Notes under the pieces: model-generated
Database searches by the model: none
What the model saw: the letters and a program-made list of their open reading frames with translations, nothing else
What the model was told of the DNA's origin: nothing
Assembly: GCA_008933025.1 (NCBI GenBank)
Contig: WBXI01000007.1
Coordinates: 1-49,572 of the forward strand
Source of the DNA: Verrucomicrobiota bacterium
Lineage (GTDB): Bacteria; Verrucomicrobiota; Verrucomicrobiia; Limisphaerales; UBA9464
Length of the DNA: 49,572 bases
Direction of reading: 5' to 3'
Program-made: the position numbers and the translations under genes
Shown: positions 1 through 8,961 of the stretch, piece by piece
Layout of the letters: each line of letters begins with the position of its first letter
Numbering within the stretch: the stretch's first letter is position 1

Positions 1-463
1 AGTGGAACTCGTCCATGACGACGGAGTGCACGCGCGCCCCTTCGTCTTCGAGGGCTAACTTGGCGAGGATCTCCGCGGTGCAGCACAGGATGGGCGCGTC
101 GCGGTTGATGGTGGCGTCGCCCGTGCTCAGGCCCACGTTCTGCGGGCCGAACTCGCGGCACAACGACAGCCACTTCTCGTTCACCAGCGCCTTGATCGGG
201 CAGGTGTAGACCGAACGACGGCCCTGCGCGAGGGACTGGAAATGCAGCGCCGAGGCCACCAGCGATTTTCCCGAGCCGGTGGGCGTGTTGAGGATGACGT
301 TCTTGCCCTCGAACAACTCGAGGATCGCCGCTTCCTGCGCCGGGTACAGACTCAGGCCGCGCGCCTCGACGAACTCGAGGAAACGCCCCAGCAGGAGATC
401 GTTCGTCGGCGTCTCCAGCTTCGGCAGGAAGTCATACAGCGTCTTGTCCACGTCGACGTCCAC
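1..463 (-). CDS. DEAD/DEAH-box helicase, Ski2-like (probable DUF3516 family), N-terminal part
   Basis: This is the first 154 codons of a superfamily 2 nucleic-acid helicase that runs off the left edge of the window. Read on the minus strand it carries a Q-motif-like stretch (LYPAQEAAI, about residues 40-47), a Walker A TPTGSGKS (60-67), motif Ia [11 protein letters not shown], a STGD motif, and a motif II DEFH box at 151-154. The wording around these motifs matches what I recall of Ski2-like helicases that carry a C-terminal DUF3516 domain, but that half lies outside the window. I chose the GTG at 463 because the reading before it has no family-like sequence; a second in-frame GTG lies at 451. 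It would use ATP to unwind RNA or DNA; the substrate cannot be told from here. Confidence 0.85.
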   Translation of the reverse strand, partial: MDVDVDKTLYDFLPKLETPTNDLLLGRFLEFVEARGLSLYPAQEAAILELFEGKNVILNTPTGSGKSLVASALHFQSLAQGRRSVYTCPIKALVNEKWLSLCREFGPQNVGLSTGDATINRDAPILCCTAEILAKLALEDEGARVHSVVMDEFH

Positions 464-632
464 GCTAGCAAGCCGCGGCCGCCAAGGTCACGAGGCGGAT
501 TTTCCCGCGCGCCGCGGGGGCACCGGGTCCCCCGCCGGGGACGGACCCGCCCGACACCTTCCCGGAACCTTGTTTTCACTTGGAGCGGCTTGCGCGGGGT
601 GGTCAGAGTCCCGATAGGATTCGTCGACGAAC

Positions 633-1475
633 ATGAAGCCAACCTTCGATTCACGGCCTTCCCGCTGGCCCAACCCCGGTTCGCCCCGCCCCCACGCCAG
701 GACGGGCTTCACCCTGATCGAACTCCTGGTGGTCATCGCCATCATCGCCATCCTCGCCGGAATGCTGTTGCCGTCCCTGGCCAAGGCCAAGGAACGCGCC
801 AAGAGAACGGCCTGCCTCAGCAATCTCCGGCAGTTGGGCATCGGCGCCCTCATGTACGCCGGCGACGATTCGCACGGGTACTTGTCCGGCACCGCGGACG
901 ACGGCGACGACGACCTCACCTGGCTGTATCCCACCTACGTCGGCGGTGCCGTCGCCCGGTCCGCGTTCGTGTGCCCGTCGACCGACAATTTCATCGGCAC
1001 CAACACCACGACCATCCGCGGCAAATCCATCCTGGCCGACCTGACGCACCAGGCCCCCTACCGCCGGGCCCAGCGCCCCGCGACGCGCGACGCGGATCTC
1101 CGCGGCGTGAGCTACGAGGTCTACGGCTTCATGAACAACGACGGGGCCAACTCCAGCACCGTCTATTACTACGGCAATTCCTATGTCACCGGGGGCATCA
1201 AGAAGTCCGAGTCCTCCGTCCTGAACTACGTCCACAAGAACACGCCGTTCGGACTCAAGGGCCAGACCATCGGTCCCGGCCAGATCTGGCTGATCTTCGA
1301 CGGCGACCGCTCCGGGCCGGGCGCGGTCAACAACTACCCCGACAAGAACGACGACCACGGGACCGCAGGTTCGAACATCCTGATGTGCGACGGCCACGTG
1401 GAATGGGTCAAGGGCGGGATGAACTTCGTCCGCTCGTACGAAACCGCCCAGGACGAGAACCGGTCCGGCCAGTAG
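633..1475 (+). CDS. Prepilin-type N-terminal cleavage/methylation protein (type II pseudopilin-like)
   Basis: This 280-residue protein is built like the type II pseudopilin-like proteins abundant in PVC bacteria. A prepilin peptidase site lies at G25/F26 followed by [18 protein letters not shown], with the conserved Glu five residues after the cut and a hydrophobic helix that would anchor it in the inner membrane and then pack into a fibre. The [15 protein letters not shown] region after the helix is typical. Near the C-terminus DDHG and then MCDGHVEW resemble the H-x9-DG signature of this family, with ten residues rather than nine between H and DG. Its function in these organisms is not established. 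It stands alone between the helicase and a convergent hydrolase. ATG start; no clear ribosome binding site. Confidence 0.9.
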   Translation: MKPTFDSRPSRWPNPGSPRPHARTGFTLIELLVVIAIIAILAGMLLPSLAKAKERAKRTACLSNLRQLGIGALMYAGDDSHGYLSGTADDGDDDLTWLYPTYVGGAVARSAFVCPSTDNFIGTNTTTIRGKSILADLTHQAPYRRAQRPATRDADLRGVSYEVYGFMNNDGANSSTVYYYGNSYVTGGIKKSESSVLNYVHKNTPFGLKGQTIGPGQIWLIFDGDRSGPGAVNNYPDKNDDHGTAGSNILMCDGHVEWVKGGMNFVRSYETAQDENRSGQ

Positions 1476-1484
1476 CCGCCCCCG

Positions 1485-2900
1485 TCACTTCCCGCCATCC
1501 CGGATATAGATCGGGTTCCCGTAGATCCACGGCCTCCATTCGCCCCCGATCTCCAGCCAGACCTCGACCCGGTGGACCCCCGCGGCCGCGACCGGCGCAT
1601 CCAGATCGGATCCCTTCGCCTCCGCCACGGTGACGCCGTCCCGCAACAACCGGATGCGGCCGGGCAGCGGGCTCTCGACATGGATCCGGTTTCCCGCCGC
1701 GAACGGAATCGCGTCGCCCATCCGCGCGACGGGTTCGGCACCGGCCGGCCCGGATGCTTCCAGGGTGCAGCGAAAGCCCTTGGCATTCCCCATCCACTCG
1801 TGGGCCACGAACACGTGCCCCGCGCGGACCGCCGCCCGCAGGGCCGGCTCCGTCTTTTCGCGGGCCAGCACGTGGGTCGAGACGCATCGGAACGCCCGGT
1901 AATAGGGATCGAGATCCACCCGCGCCACGATCTCCCCCGCCTTGCGGCCCTCCAGCATCCGGCGCAACCCGGGTCGCACCGCGACCGACACCGGCCGCAG
2001 GTCCTCGTCCTTGTCCACGATGGTTCCCAGTCGGGCGGTGTCGTCGTCGACCTTCTTGAGGATGAACACCTGGTTGTGGTGACAATCGTTCGCCCCGACG
2101 CCCGCCAGACGGTGCGTCTTTCCCTCGCGGTCCCATTTCTCCAGGTAGAGCTGCGGGTACTGGATCTGCCCGCACAGGACGCCGTCGGGATACATCCGCA
2201 CCAACGCCTGCAGTTCGGCCAGGTCGTTGGGGTCGGTCACGCGGGATGCCATGGCCACCAACCCGGCCATGTCGCGCTTGGCGTCGTAGTGCCGGTTGTA
2301 GATTTCCACCCCGGTCAATCCCTCGACGTCGTGGTCCACGCGCTCCTCGAGATGCGACAGGAAGATCATGCCGGTCCCCGCGCCCACGGTTTTCACGAAC
2401 GCGGGAATCGGCGCTTCCATCTGCGCCATGACCGATCCGTCCGGATGCGCGAGGAACCCGCGGCATTCCGATCCCGGGACGAACAACACGCCGTTGGTCG
2501 CGAACCGCCACGAGGCCATGAAGTCCCGGGGCGGCCGGAAATGGTCGCTGAGAAAGACCACGTCCATGCCCGCTTTCACCGCGTCGGCCAGCATCTCGGG
2601 GCGGGTCCCGCCCGTGTGCGAGGCATCCTCGGCGTGGGCGTGGAACGAACACCGCAGGTCGAGCCAACCCGACGGAACCGCCAACTCCCGGCGTTGCCGT
2701 GCCAAGGCCTCGACCGACGCCTGTGCCGCCGCCAATCGGTCGCGCGTGATCCGTTGCGTGGGGCTGTACCGCGGCTTTTCGAGCGGCTCCGATCCCCGGG
2801 CGACCGCCGTTCCCAAACCCAGCGCGAGCAGCACCGCGACGGAGAGTCCGGCCCGGCTTGCCTTCCGACGCCGGGCGCCACGTTTCTTCGGGGAGTTCAC
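1485..2900 (-). CDS. Exported PHP-domain metallohydrolase (CehA/McbA-like)
   Basis: The protein (471 residues from the proposed start) has a signal peptide and then a PHP-like metal-binding phosphoesterase fold. Visible metal ligands are SFHAHAEDASH (H-x-H near the start of the domain), FLSDHF, IFLSHLEERVDHD, and GANDCHHNQVF. These match the CehA/McbA type of PHP hydrolases, which in PVC bacteria are usually exported and of unknown substrate. I placed the start at the GTG at 2900, giving VNSPKKRGARRRK plus a hydrophobic segment ending in AVARG. An ATG at 2960 would also work but would run across the start of the divergent glycerate kinase. The last third is a beta-rich region. Substrate not predictable. 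Confidence 0.8.
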   Translation of the reverse strand: MNSPKKRGARRRKASRAGLSVAVLLALGLGTAVARGSEPLEKPRYSPTQRITRDRLAAAQASVEALARQRRELAVPSGWLDLRCSFHAHAEDASHTGGTRPEMLADAVKAGMDVVFLSDHFRPPRDFMASWRFATNGVLFVPGSECRGFLAHPDGSVMAQMEAPIPAFVKTVGAGTGMIFLSHLEERVDHDVEGLTGVEIYNRHYDAKRDMAGLVAMASRVTDPNDLAELQALVRMYPDGVLCGQIQYPQLYLEKWDREGKTHRLAGVGANDCHHNQVFILKKVDDDTARLGTIVDKDEDLRPVSVAVRPGLRRMLEGRKAGEIVARVDLDPYYRAFRCVSTHVLAREKTEPALRAAVRAGHVFVAHEWMGNAKGFRCTLEASGPAGAEPVARMGDAIPFAAGNRIHVESPLPGRIRLLRDGVTVAEAKGSDLDAPVAAAGVHRVEVWLEIGGEWRPWIYGNPIYIRDGGK

Positions 2901-2953
2901 CGGGGGCGATTTCAAAATGGCGCGGGGGGATGCGCAACCCGCAATGTGGGCCC

Positions 2954-4075
2954 GTGCCACGCCGCATCCTCGTTGCCCCCGACAAGTTCAAGGGAACCCT
3001 CACCGCGCGCGAGGCGGCCGAGTCCATCGCCGCGGGTTGGCGCCGGATCCATCCCGACGACGTCCTTGACCTGCTGCCGATGAGCGACGGCGGGGAGGGG
3101 TTCGGCGCCGTGCTGGCGGGCGCCTTGGATGCGGAGACCCGGGTGTGCCCGACGACGGATGCCGCCGGGCGGCCCCGCGACGCGCAATGGTGGTGGTCTC
3201 CGGCCCGGGGCGTCGCCGTGGTGGAGACGGCGCAGGTCAACGGGCTCGCGCTGCTGCCGCCGGGCCGCTTCCACCCGTTCGAACTCGACACCTTCGGGAT
3301 CGGGGCGGTGCTGCGGGACGCGGTCGCCGTCGGCGCCCGGGAATGCTGGATCGGGGTCGGCGGCAGCGCGACCAACGACGCGGGATTCGGTCTGGCGCGC
3401 TCGCTCGGCTGGCGGTTTTTCGACGGGGCCGGCCTCGGGATCGAGCGCTGGCCCGATCTGGCCCGCCTTGCCCGGATCCAGATGCCGCCCACGAACCCAT
3501 TGGAAGGCTGCGCCCTGACGGTGGCGGTCGACGTCGGCAATCCCCTGCTCGGCCCCGACGGTTGCACGCGCGTCTACGGGCCGCAGAAAGGGCTGAACCC
3601 GGACCGTGCCCCCGAGGCGGAAGCGGCGCTCGGCCGGCTCGCCGAGACGATGCGCGCGCAATGGGGACGCGACCTCGCGGACGTGCCGGGCTCGGGCGCC
3701 GCGGGCGGGCTCGGCTACGGGTTGCAGGCTTTCCTCGGCGCACGGGTCGAATCCGGATTCGAGATCTTCTCGAAGGCCAACGCGCTCGATTCGCGGCTGG
3801 GGAAAGCCGATCTGGTGTTGACGGGCGAAGGCAGCCTCGACCGGCAATCGTTGATGGGAAAAGGAACCGGCCGGATCGCCGCGCGCGCCAGGATCCACGG
3901 GAAACCATGCATCGGATTGGCCGGCCTCGTGGAACCGCTTTCCGCGGAGGAAGCCGGGCGGTCGCCCTTCGCCGCGGCCCACGCCATCGCGCCGACCCTG
4001 GCCACGCCGGAGGCCGCGCGGGCCCGGGCCGCCCATTGGCTGGAGGAACTGGCGGCCCGCGTCGCCCGCGGCTGA
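2954..4075 (+). CDS. Glycerate kinase (glycerate 2-kinase, GarK/GlxK family)
   Basis: Phosphorylates D-glycerate with ATP, feeding glycerate from glyoxylate, sugar-acid or serine breakdown into lower glycolysis. The family N-terminus VAPDKFKGTLTAREAA, then LLPMSDGGEG, the GVGGSATNDAG loop, PGSGAAGGLGYGL and LTGEGSLDRQS are all present and in the usual order. About 373 residues, as expected. The GTG at 2954 puts the conserved start only four residues before ILVAPDKFKG; an ATG at 2930 would add eight residues that do not look conserved. It faces away from the PHP hydrolase, with 53 bases between the two proposed GTG starts, so the two may share a compact divergent promoter region. Cytoplasmic. 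Confidence 0.93.
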   Translation: MPRRILVAPDKFKGTLTAREAAESIAAGWRRIHPDDVLDLLPMSDGGEGFGAVLAGALDAETRVCPTTDAAGRPRDAQWWWSPARGVAVVETAQVNGLALLPPGRFHPFELDTFGIGAVLRDAVAVGARECWIGVGGSATNDAGFGLARSLGWRFFDGAGLGIERWPDLARLARIQMPPTNPLEGCALTVAVDVGNPLLGPDGCTRVYGPQKGLNPDRAPEAEAALGRLAETMRAQWGRDLADVPGSGAAGGLGYGLQAFLGARVESGFEIFSKANALDSRLGKADLVLTGEGSLDRQSLMGKGTGRIAARARIHGKPCIGLAGLVEPLSAEEAGRSPFAAAHAIAPTLATPEAARARAAHWLEELAARVARG

Positions 4076-4084
4076 ACCGTCCCG

Positions 4085-4101
4085 GCGTGCCGCCAGCACG
4101 C
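4085..4101. terminator. Small inverted repeat between convergent genes
   Basis: GCGTGC and GCACGC form a perfect 6-bp stem with a 5-base loop directly between the ends of the convergent glycerate kinase and ferritin-like genes. There is no T-run, so it is at best a weak or factor-dependent bidirectional terminator. Confidence 0.25.
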
Positions 4102-5564
4102 TAGGCGCTGGCCGCGATGTCCTTCAGGTCGGCGCGCACGCTCTGGTAGCTCGTGGCATAGCCCGCGACCTCCGGGTTCGGCTCGATGCCGTTCTTGCCG
4201 CAGTATTCCCGATACAGGTCGGGCCACCAGTTGCGGTGCTCCGTGAGTCCCGCGGCCCTCCACGATTCCCAACCCGACAACACCCGGCTCCAGCATTGGT
4301 CGCCGTACGCCACCGCCTCGTGCGCGCTCGGCATGTCCGCCACGTACCAATCGCGGCCCACCCGCGCGTGCAGCACCTCGTCCGCCCAATCGAAATCCTG
4401 GAAAGTCGACGCCAGCGGGTTTTCCGCGGCGATCGCCACCTCCCACTCGTGCCGTTTCCCCGTCCTCGGCATCAGGCCCTGCTCGATGAAATAGAGCACC
4501 GCGTGCCGTTCCTTCGGCGTCAACTGGGTGTTCAGTCCCAGCGACCAGGTGAAATTGACCATCACGTTGCGGGGCCAATCCACGCCCGACGCCACGAACC
4601 CGACCTCGCCCATCATCGCGTGGCGCGCCTCGTCCCAGAGCTGCCGCGTCAGGTCGCGGTAATAGCCCCACGGCTTGTCCGGCGTTTCCGCGAGGATGCT
4701 GGCCATCATCTCGGGCACGTCGATCTCGCGGAGGCGCTTGTAGTACATCATCAGGACCTTCGCGTCCGCCGGCATCGCCGGGTCGTACAGGAACACCTCC
4801 GCGTTCACGCCCATGTTGTAGGGATCCGGAAACCGTTCGTCGCGCCGGGGCTTCCCGTCGTAACGGTACGGCACCACCGAATGACGGCGCCCGGGAAGGG
4901 TGCCCGAGGGCGCGCGGGTCCCATCGATGCCGCCGGCGGCGTCGAGTGCCCCGCGCAGCAAGGCCAGCGCCGGACCCGCCGCGCCCCGGGCGTCGGGCGA
5001 CACCAACGCGGCGATGGCATTGCGCCCGTAGTCGAGCATCTCGTCGGTCTCCGCCAGCGCCGCCCGCAGGAGCCGGCGCGTGGGTTGGTCGGCCAACACA
5101 TGGGCCGCGTCCAAGTGCCGTCGCAGGGCATCGCGCAGCGCGGGCAACACCACCTCGTGGATCCCCAGCAGCAACTCCTCGGTCGTCGGCGCCTGGAGCA
5201 CCTCGTCGAAGAGCAACTCCAGCGCCGGATGCGGGACCTTCTCGAGGCCCAGGGGTGGCTCGCGCATCTCGCCCACCCGCGCCCGCAGGGCCGCGACGTG
5301 CTCCGCGCAGAGATGGGCATGGTACGAGAACGCCATCTTCAGCTCGTACACCGGCTCGGCGGTGATGCGGGCGACGCACAGGTGGTGCAACCGCTTGAAC
5401 GCATAGTGATGGCACTTGAGGCGCGCCACGCTTTCCTCGACCGACAGCCCGGGAGCGATGGCCTCCACGAATGTCCCGAGCCCGGCCAGGGCCGGCAGGC
5501 CGCGGTGGGGACGGTATTCGGAGGCAAACCGAAGCGCGTTGGCAGACACGGCATCCGTGGACAT
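4101..5564 (-). CDS. Ferritin-like (possible diiron) protein of unknown function
   Basis: A 487-residue all-helical-looking protein. The first half has clustered His residues and acidic helices (KCHHYAFKRLHHL; SYHAHLCAEHVAAL). The second half has REIDVPEMMA followed about 30 residues later by LWDEARHAMMGE, an ExxH arrangement typical of carboxylate-bridged diiron proteins with a ferritin-like fold, for example MiaE- or DUF455-like families. The start is the ATG at 5564; the upstream extension of the open frame is arginine-rich and looks like shadow. It ends just across a small hairpin from the convergent glycerate kinase. It could be an oxygenase or oxidase, but no specific reaction can be assigned. 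No signal peptide, so presumably cytoplasmic. Confidence 0.6.
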   Translation of the reverse strand: MSTDAVSANALRFASEYRPHRGLPALAGLGTFVEAIAPGLSVEESVARLKCHHYAFKRLHHLCVARITAEPVYELKMAFSYHAHLCAEHVAALRARVGEMREPPLGLEKVPHPALELLFDEVLQAPTTEELLLGIHEVVLPALRDALRRHLDAAHVLADQPTRRLLRAALAETDEMLDYGRNAIAALVSPDARGAAGPALALLRGALDAAGGIDGTRAPSGTLPGRRHSVVPYRYDGKPRRDERFPDPYNMGVNAEVFLYDPAMPADAKVLMMYYKRLREIDVPEMMASILAETPDKPWGYYRDLTRQLWDEARHAMMGEVGFVASGVDWPRNVMVNFTWSLGLNTQLTPKERHAVLYFIEQGLMPRTGKRHEWEVAIAAENPLASTFQDFDWADEVLHARVGRDWYVADMPSAHEAVAYGDQCWSRVLSGWESWRAAGLTEHRNWWPDLYREYCGKNGIEPNPEVAGYATSYQSVRADLKDIAASA

Positions 5565-5704
5565 GCCCGCGATTTTGGGGAACACCCCGGGGCGCCGCAA
5601 TCCCTCCCTTCGCCGCCGGCACGCCGGGGGTGCGCCTTGCCATCGCGGGTCCGCCGCCGGACGACGGGATCCACCCGGCGGGTGCCCGCCCCGGGACCGC
5701 GTCG

Positions 5705-6940
5705 CTACCGGCCGGGCAGCCACCGCGGATGGTCCGCGCCCGCCCCGTCGATGCCCCGGCTCAACAACCGCTCGCCGCCCCCGTCGGCATCCATCACCCA
5801 CAACGACGGCATCTCGCCCACCCCGTTCCGGCAGAATGCCACCCGCCGTCCGTCCGGCGATTCCGCCGCGCGGCATTCCCACTCCGGCGGCACCCGGTGG
5901 GTGAGCGGCTCGATCGATCCATCCCGCGGATCCAACCGGCAGACCGTGGCGGCACCGCGGGCGGATTCGGGTTTCCAATCCCGGTTGAAGTGGTCCGTGT
6001 CCGGGCGGTTCGCCGCGTATTCCCATGGCACCCGCGCGCCGGGCGACTTCCGCGAGAACAGGATTTTCCCGTCGTGGGTCCAGGTGGGCATGTTGGAACC
6101 ACCTCCCCGCCGCGTCGGGTTGCCATAGGTGGCGGCGAACCATTGTTCCTGGCCTTTCGTCGCCACCCGGAACCCCGAACCGTCCGGCCGTGCCACGCAG
6201 ATATCCGAGGCGTCGTGCCCGGGATCGGCCTTGAAGAGGCAGTCCTGGAAGAGCAGCCATTGGCCGTCGGGCGACCACGTCGGGCCGAAATAGAGATGGT
6301 CGGGGTGCGACCGGACGAGGACCCGGTCGCCGCCTTCCGCGTCGCTGGTCCAGATCTGGTAGCCCTGCGGGCTCGCGAGATGGAAAGCAACCCGCCGCCG
6401 GTCGGGACTCACGGAAAACCCGTAGGGAAGCCCCTCGCCCGGTTTCGTGAAATCGCGCGCGTCGCTTCCGTCGAGGTTCATCGAGACCACCTGCCCCACC
6501 TTGCCGCGGACCACCTGCACGAGGATGCGATGGTCGTCGACCAGGGCCTGGGGCGTGTAGAACGGCGCGCGTCGCTCCCGGGTGGCGACTTCCTCGAGCG
6601 TCCCCCGGTCCAGGTCGTGGATCCAGAGATGGGTCGGCGTCTGGGTATAATACTCCTCGAACGGACGGCCCGGCCCGTCGCGGCGCGGTTCCATGCTGAG
6701 GAACAACACGCGGCGGCCGTCCGAGAGGAACGGGCCCGGTTGCCAGGTGGCTTGGTTGGGGACATCGAACTCGAGCGTCCGAAAACCGGTGCCGTCGGCG
6801 TGGATCAGGCAGGTCTTTCCGGCGGAGGTGAAGAAGAGGCGTTGGGGGGCACGCGGCGCGGCGCCCGGACGTCCGGCACAGCCCGTTGCCAAAACCAACG
6901 AACCCCCGGCCAGACGCCCCAGGAAATCACGGCGGTGCAT
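5705..6940 (-). CDS. Exported beta-propeller protein (TolB/PD40-like, Tat/lipoprotein signal)
   Basis: A 411-residue secreted protein. The N-terminus MHRRDFLGRLAGGSL with LATGC reads as a twin-arginine signal that ends in a lipobox, so it is probably a Tat-exported lipoprotein. The rest is a series of beta-propeller blades with TolB/PD40-like phrases (SVSPDRRRVAFHL, TWSPDGQWLLFQD, PTWTHDGKILFSR, AESPDGRRVAFC). The general layout resembles oligogalacturonate-lyase-like propellers, and close relatives are, to my knowledge, common in Planctomycetes and Verrucomicrobia, but the catalytic residues cannot be checked by eye. The ATG at 6940 is chosen because it begins the Tat motif. Likely role: binding or processing of an extracellular ligand. 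Confidence 0.75.
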   Translation of the reverse strand: MHRRDFLGRLAGGSLVLATGCAGRPGAAPRAPQRLFFTSAGKTCLIHADGTGFRTLEFDVPNQATWQPGPFLSDGRRVLFLSMEPRRDGPGRPFEEYYTQTPTHLWIHDLDRGTLEEVATRERRAPFYTPQALVDDHRILVQVVRGKVGQVVSMNLDGSDARDFTKPGEGLPYGFSVSPDRRRVAFHLASPQGYQIWTSDAEGGDRVLVRSHPDHLYFGPTWSPDGQWLLFQDCLFKADPGHDASDICVARPDGSGFRVATKGQEQWFAATYGNPTRRGGGSNMPTWTHDGKILFSRKSPGARVPWEYAANRPDTDHFNRDWKPESARGAATVCRLDPRDGSIEPLTHRVPPEWECRAAESPDGRRVAFCRNGVGEMPSLWVMDADGGGERLLSRGIDGAGADHPRWLPGR

Positions 6941-7236
6941 GGGCCATTGAGCGTGCGCGGCGGATCCACTTTCAAGCCCCAACCCACACCGCACCGCACC
7001 GCCACCCTTCGGCGCCACGCCTTGGGAGCCGCGCGCAGGGGTTCCAACCGGGTCGGACGCCGGAGTCGGGCGGTGGCGGATCAAGGGAGATTCCGGACGG
7101 ACCCTCTCCACGGGGCACATCCGGATGCGATCGAGGGCCCGGGGCCGGTTTCGGGAATTGGCCCGCCGGATGTTCGCGGCCCCGGGAGACGGAAGCCAAG
7201 GCCGTCGCGGCGGGAAGGACCGCGGGCTCACCCCGG
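6941..7236. other. Intergenic region without recognisable gene
   Basis: About 296 bases between the start of the beta-propeller gene and the end of uvrC. Reading frames here are open on both strands because of the GC content, but none encodes a recognisable protein. I see no tRNA, hairpin with T-run, or riboswitch. It should hold the promoter of the propeller gene, though no convincing -35/-10 pair stands out. Confidence 0.4.
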
Positions 7237-8904
7237 CTACACCGAGCGCCGCGCGTCGAGGAAGGCCTTGAGATCCACGGCGATCTTCCCCCCGAAGCCG
7301 GAGACCTCGGCAATCTGCTCCGCCGTCGCCAATTGCAGGCGCTGGACCGACCCGAACTTGCGGAGCAACGCCTGTTTGCGGGCGTCACCGATCCCCGGGA
7401 ATTCGTCGAGGACGCTCTCGCTGATCTTCTTGAGCCGGAGCTGGGCGTTGTAGGTGTTGGCGAAACGGTGCGCCTCGTCGCGCACGCGCTGCAGGAGTTT
7501 CACCGCCCCGCTGTCGAGCCCGAGTCGCAGCGGCTCCGCTTGGCCCGGCCGGTGGATTTCCTCGTATTCCTTCGCGAGCCCGATGACCGCGATCCCGGTG
7601 ATCCCGAGCTTCTCCAATTCCGCGCACGCCGCGTTCAACTGTCCCTTGCCGCCGTCGATCAGGATCAGGTCGGGCAGGCGCGGGTCCGCGGGAGGGCGGG
7701 GAACCCATGGCGCCTCGAGCCCGCCCGCATCGCCGCCCGACGCCGCGTCGGTGGTCGGACCGGGCGTCGCGCCGCGGGCAACCCGCGACACGTCGTCGAT
7801 GGCGCGCTGCAATTCGCCGGGTCCCGCCTCGCCCCCGTCCGCATCGCGCGCCAAGGGGCGGCCGGCCTCCACTTCCTTCGACAGGCGCGAATACCGGCGC
7901 CGGACCGTCTCGGCCATGCAGGCAAAGTCGTTCTGCTCGGTCACCGTCTGCATCCGGAACCGCCGGTAATTCGCACGGTCGGGCCGCCCGTGCCAGAAGC
8001 TGACCATCGACGCCACCATGAAGGTCCCGCTGATGTTGGAGATGTCGAAACCCTCGATCCGCGCGGGCGGCCCGGGCAGGTCGAGGACGCGGGCCAGTTC
8101 GCGCAGGTCGGACTCGGGATTGATGGCGACCGGAAGCTTGTAGGGAATGCGCTCGAACTTCTCGGTCTTCTGGGTGGCGCGGCGCATGTCCTCCAGCGCG
8201 TCGCGCAACTGCGCGGCCTTCTCGAACTCGAGGCTGGCCGCCGCCTTCTTCATCTCGGCCTCGAGCTCCACCTGCAATTCATCGGTGCAACCGCGCAGGA
8301 AATCGATGCCGGCGCGCACCTGCCCGAGGTAATCCCCGCGGGGGACGTTGCCGATGCAGGGCGCGGTGCAGTTCTTGAGGTTCCCGTAGAGGCAATGGCG
8401 GTAGTCCGACTCGGTGGGCGTGAGGGGCCGGCATCCGCGCAGCTTGAACTTGCGCCGCATCATCGTGAGCGCGCGCCGCACGCTGCCGCTGTGCGCGAAG
8501 GGACCGAAGTACTCCGAACCGTCGTCCTTGCGCAGCCGGGTCAACGTGAACCGGGGGATCGGGTCGTTCAGGTTGACCTTCAGCAGCAGGAATCCCTTGT
8601 CGTCCCGGAAATCGATGTTGAACCGCGGCTTGAAATCCTTGATCAGCCGCCCCTCCAACAGCAACGCCTCCGCCTCGCTCTTCACCACGTGCCAGTCGAC
8701 GTCGTGGATCGCGTCGACCAACGCGTTGAACTTCAGGTCCCAGCCCATCCGGCGCGACGGATGGAAATACTGGGACACGCGTTTCCTCAGGTCCCGCGCC
8801 TTGCCCACGTACAGCACGGTGCCGAAGCGGTCCTTGTGCAGGTACACGCCCGGGCGATGCGGGATCTGGGAGAGTTTGTCGCGGAGTTGTTCCGAGGCGG
8901 CCAT
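7237..8904 (-). CDS. uvrC: Excinuclease ABC subunit C (UvrC)
   Basis: UvrC makes the 3' and 5' incisions in nucleotide excision repair with UvrAB. All domains are visible in the 555 residues. The N-terminal GIY-YIG nuclease has GVYLHKDRFGTVLYVGKARDLRKRV. A Cys cluster follows (CLYGNLKNCTAPCIG). The UVR/UvrB-binding helix pair is around LEFEKAAQLRDALEDM. The RNase H-like endonuclease has FDISN, LILIDGGKGQL and RDEAHRFA as its acidic and His residues. A tandem helix-hairpin-helix (FPGIGDARKQALL, VSGFGGKIAV) forms the C-terminus. Odd: about 67 residues rich in Ala, Gly, Pro and Asp are inserted between RRRYSRL and LPDLILIDGG, within the RNase H-like domain (about 7681-7881). The ATG at 8904 is preferred over upstream codons. 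Confidence 0.96.
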   Translation of the reverse strand: MAASEQLRDKLSQIPHRPGVYLHKDRFGTVLYVGKARDLRKRVSQYFHPSRRMGWDLKFNALVDAIHDVDWHVVKSEAEALLLEGRLIKDFKPRFNIDFRDDKGFLLLKVNLNDPIPRFTLTRLRKDDGSEYFGPFAHSGSVRRALTMMRRKFKLRGCRPLTPTESDYRHCLYGNLKNCTAPCIGNVPRGDYLGQVRAGIDFLRGCTDELQVELEAEMKKAAASLEFEKAAQLRDALEDMRRATQKTEKFERIPYKLPVAINPESDLRELARVLDLPGPPARIEGFDISNISGTFMVASMVSFWHGRPDRANYRRFRMQTVTEQNDFACMAETVRRRYSRLSKEVEAGRPLARDADGGEAGPGELQRAIDDVSRVARGATPGPTTDAASGGDAGGLEAPWVPRPPADPRLPDLILIDGGKGQLNAACAELEKLGITGIAVIGLAKEYEEIHRPGQAEPLRLGLDSGAVKLLQRVRDEAHRFANTYNAQLRLKKISESVLDEFPGIGDARKQALLRKFGSVQRLQLATAEQIAEVSGFGGKIAVDLKAFLDARRSV

Positions 8905-8961
8905 GCCAAGCGCTTTCCCCTGATCAGTGGCACCGGCCGCGCCCCGGCGCAATGCCCGGGG

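Noticed and set aside
590-620. Promoter-like TTGCGC and TAGGAT before the first prepilin gene
   Set aside because: Weak -35 box, 19-base spacing and only 12 bases between the -10 box and the ATG.
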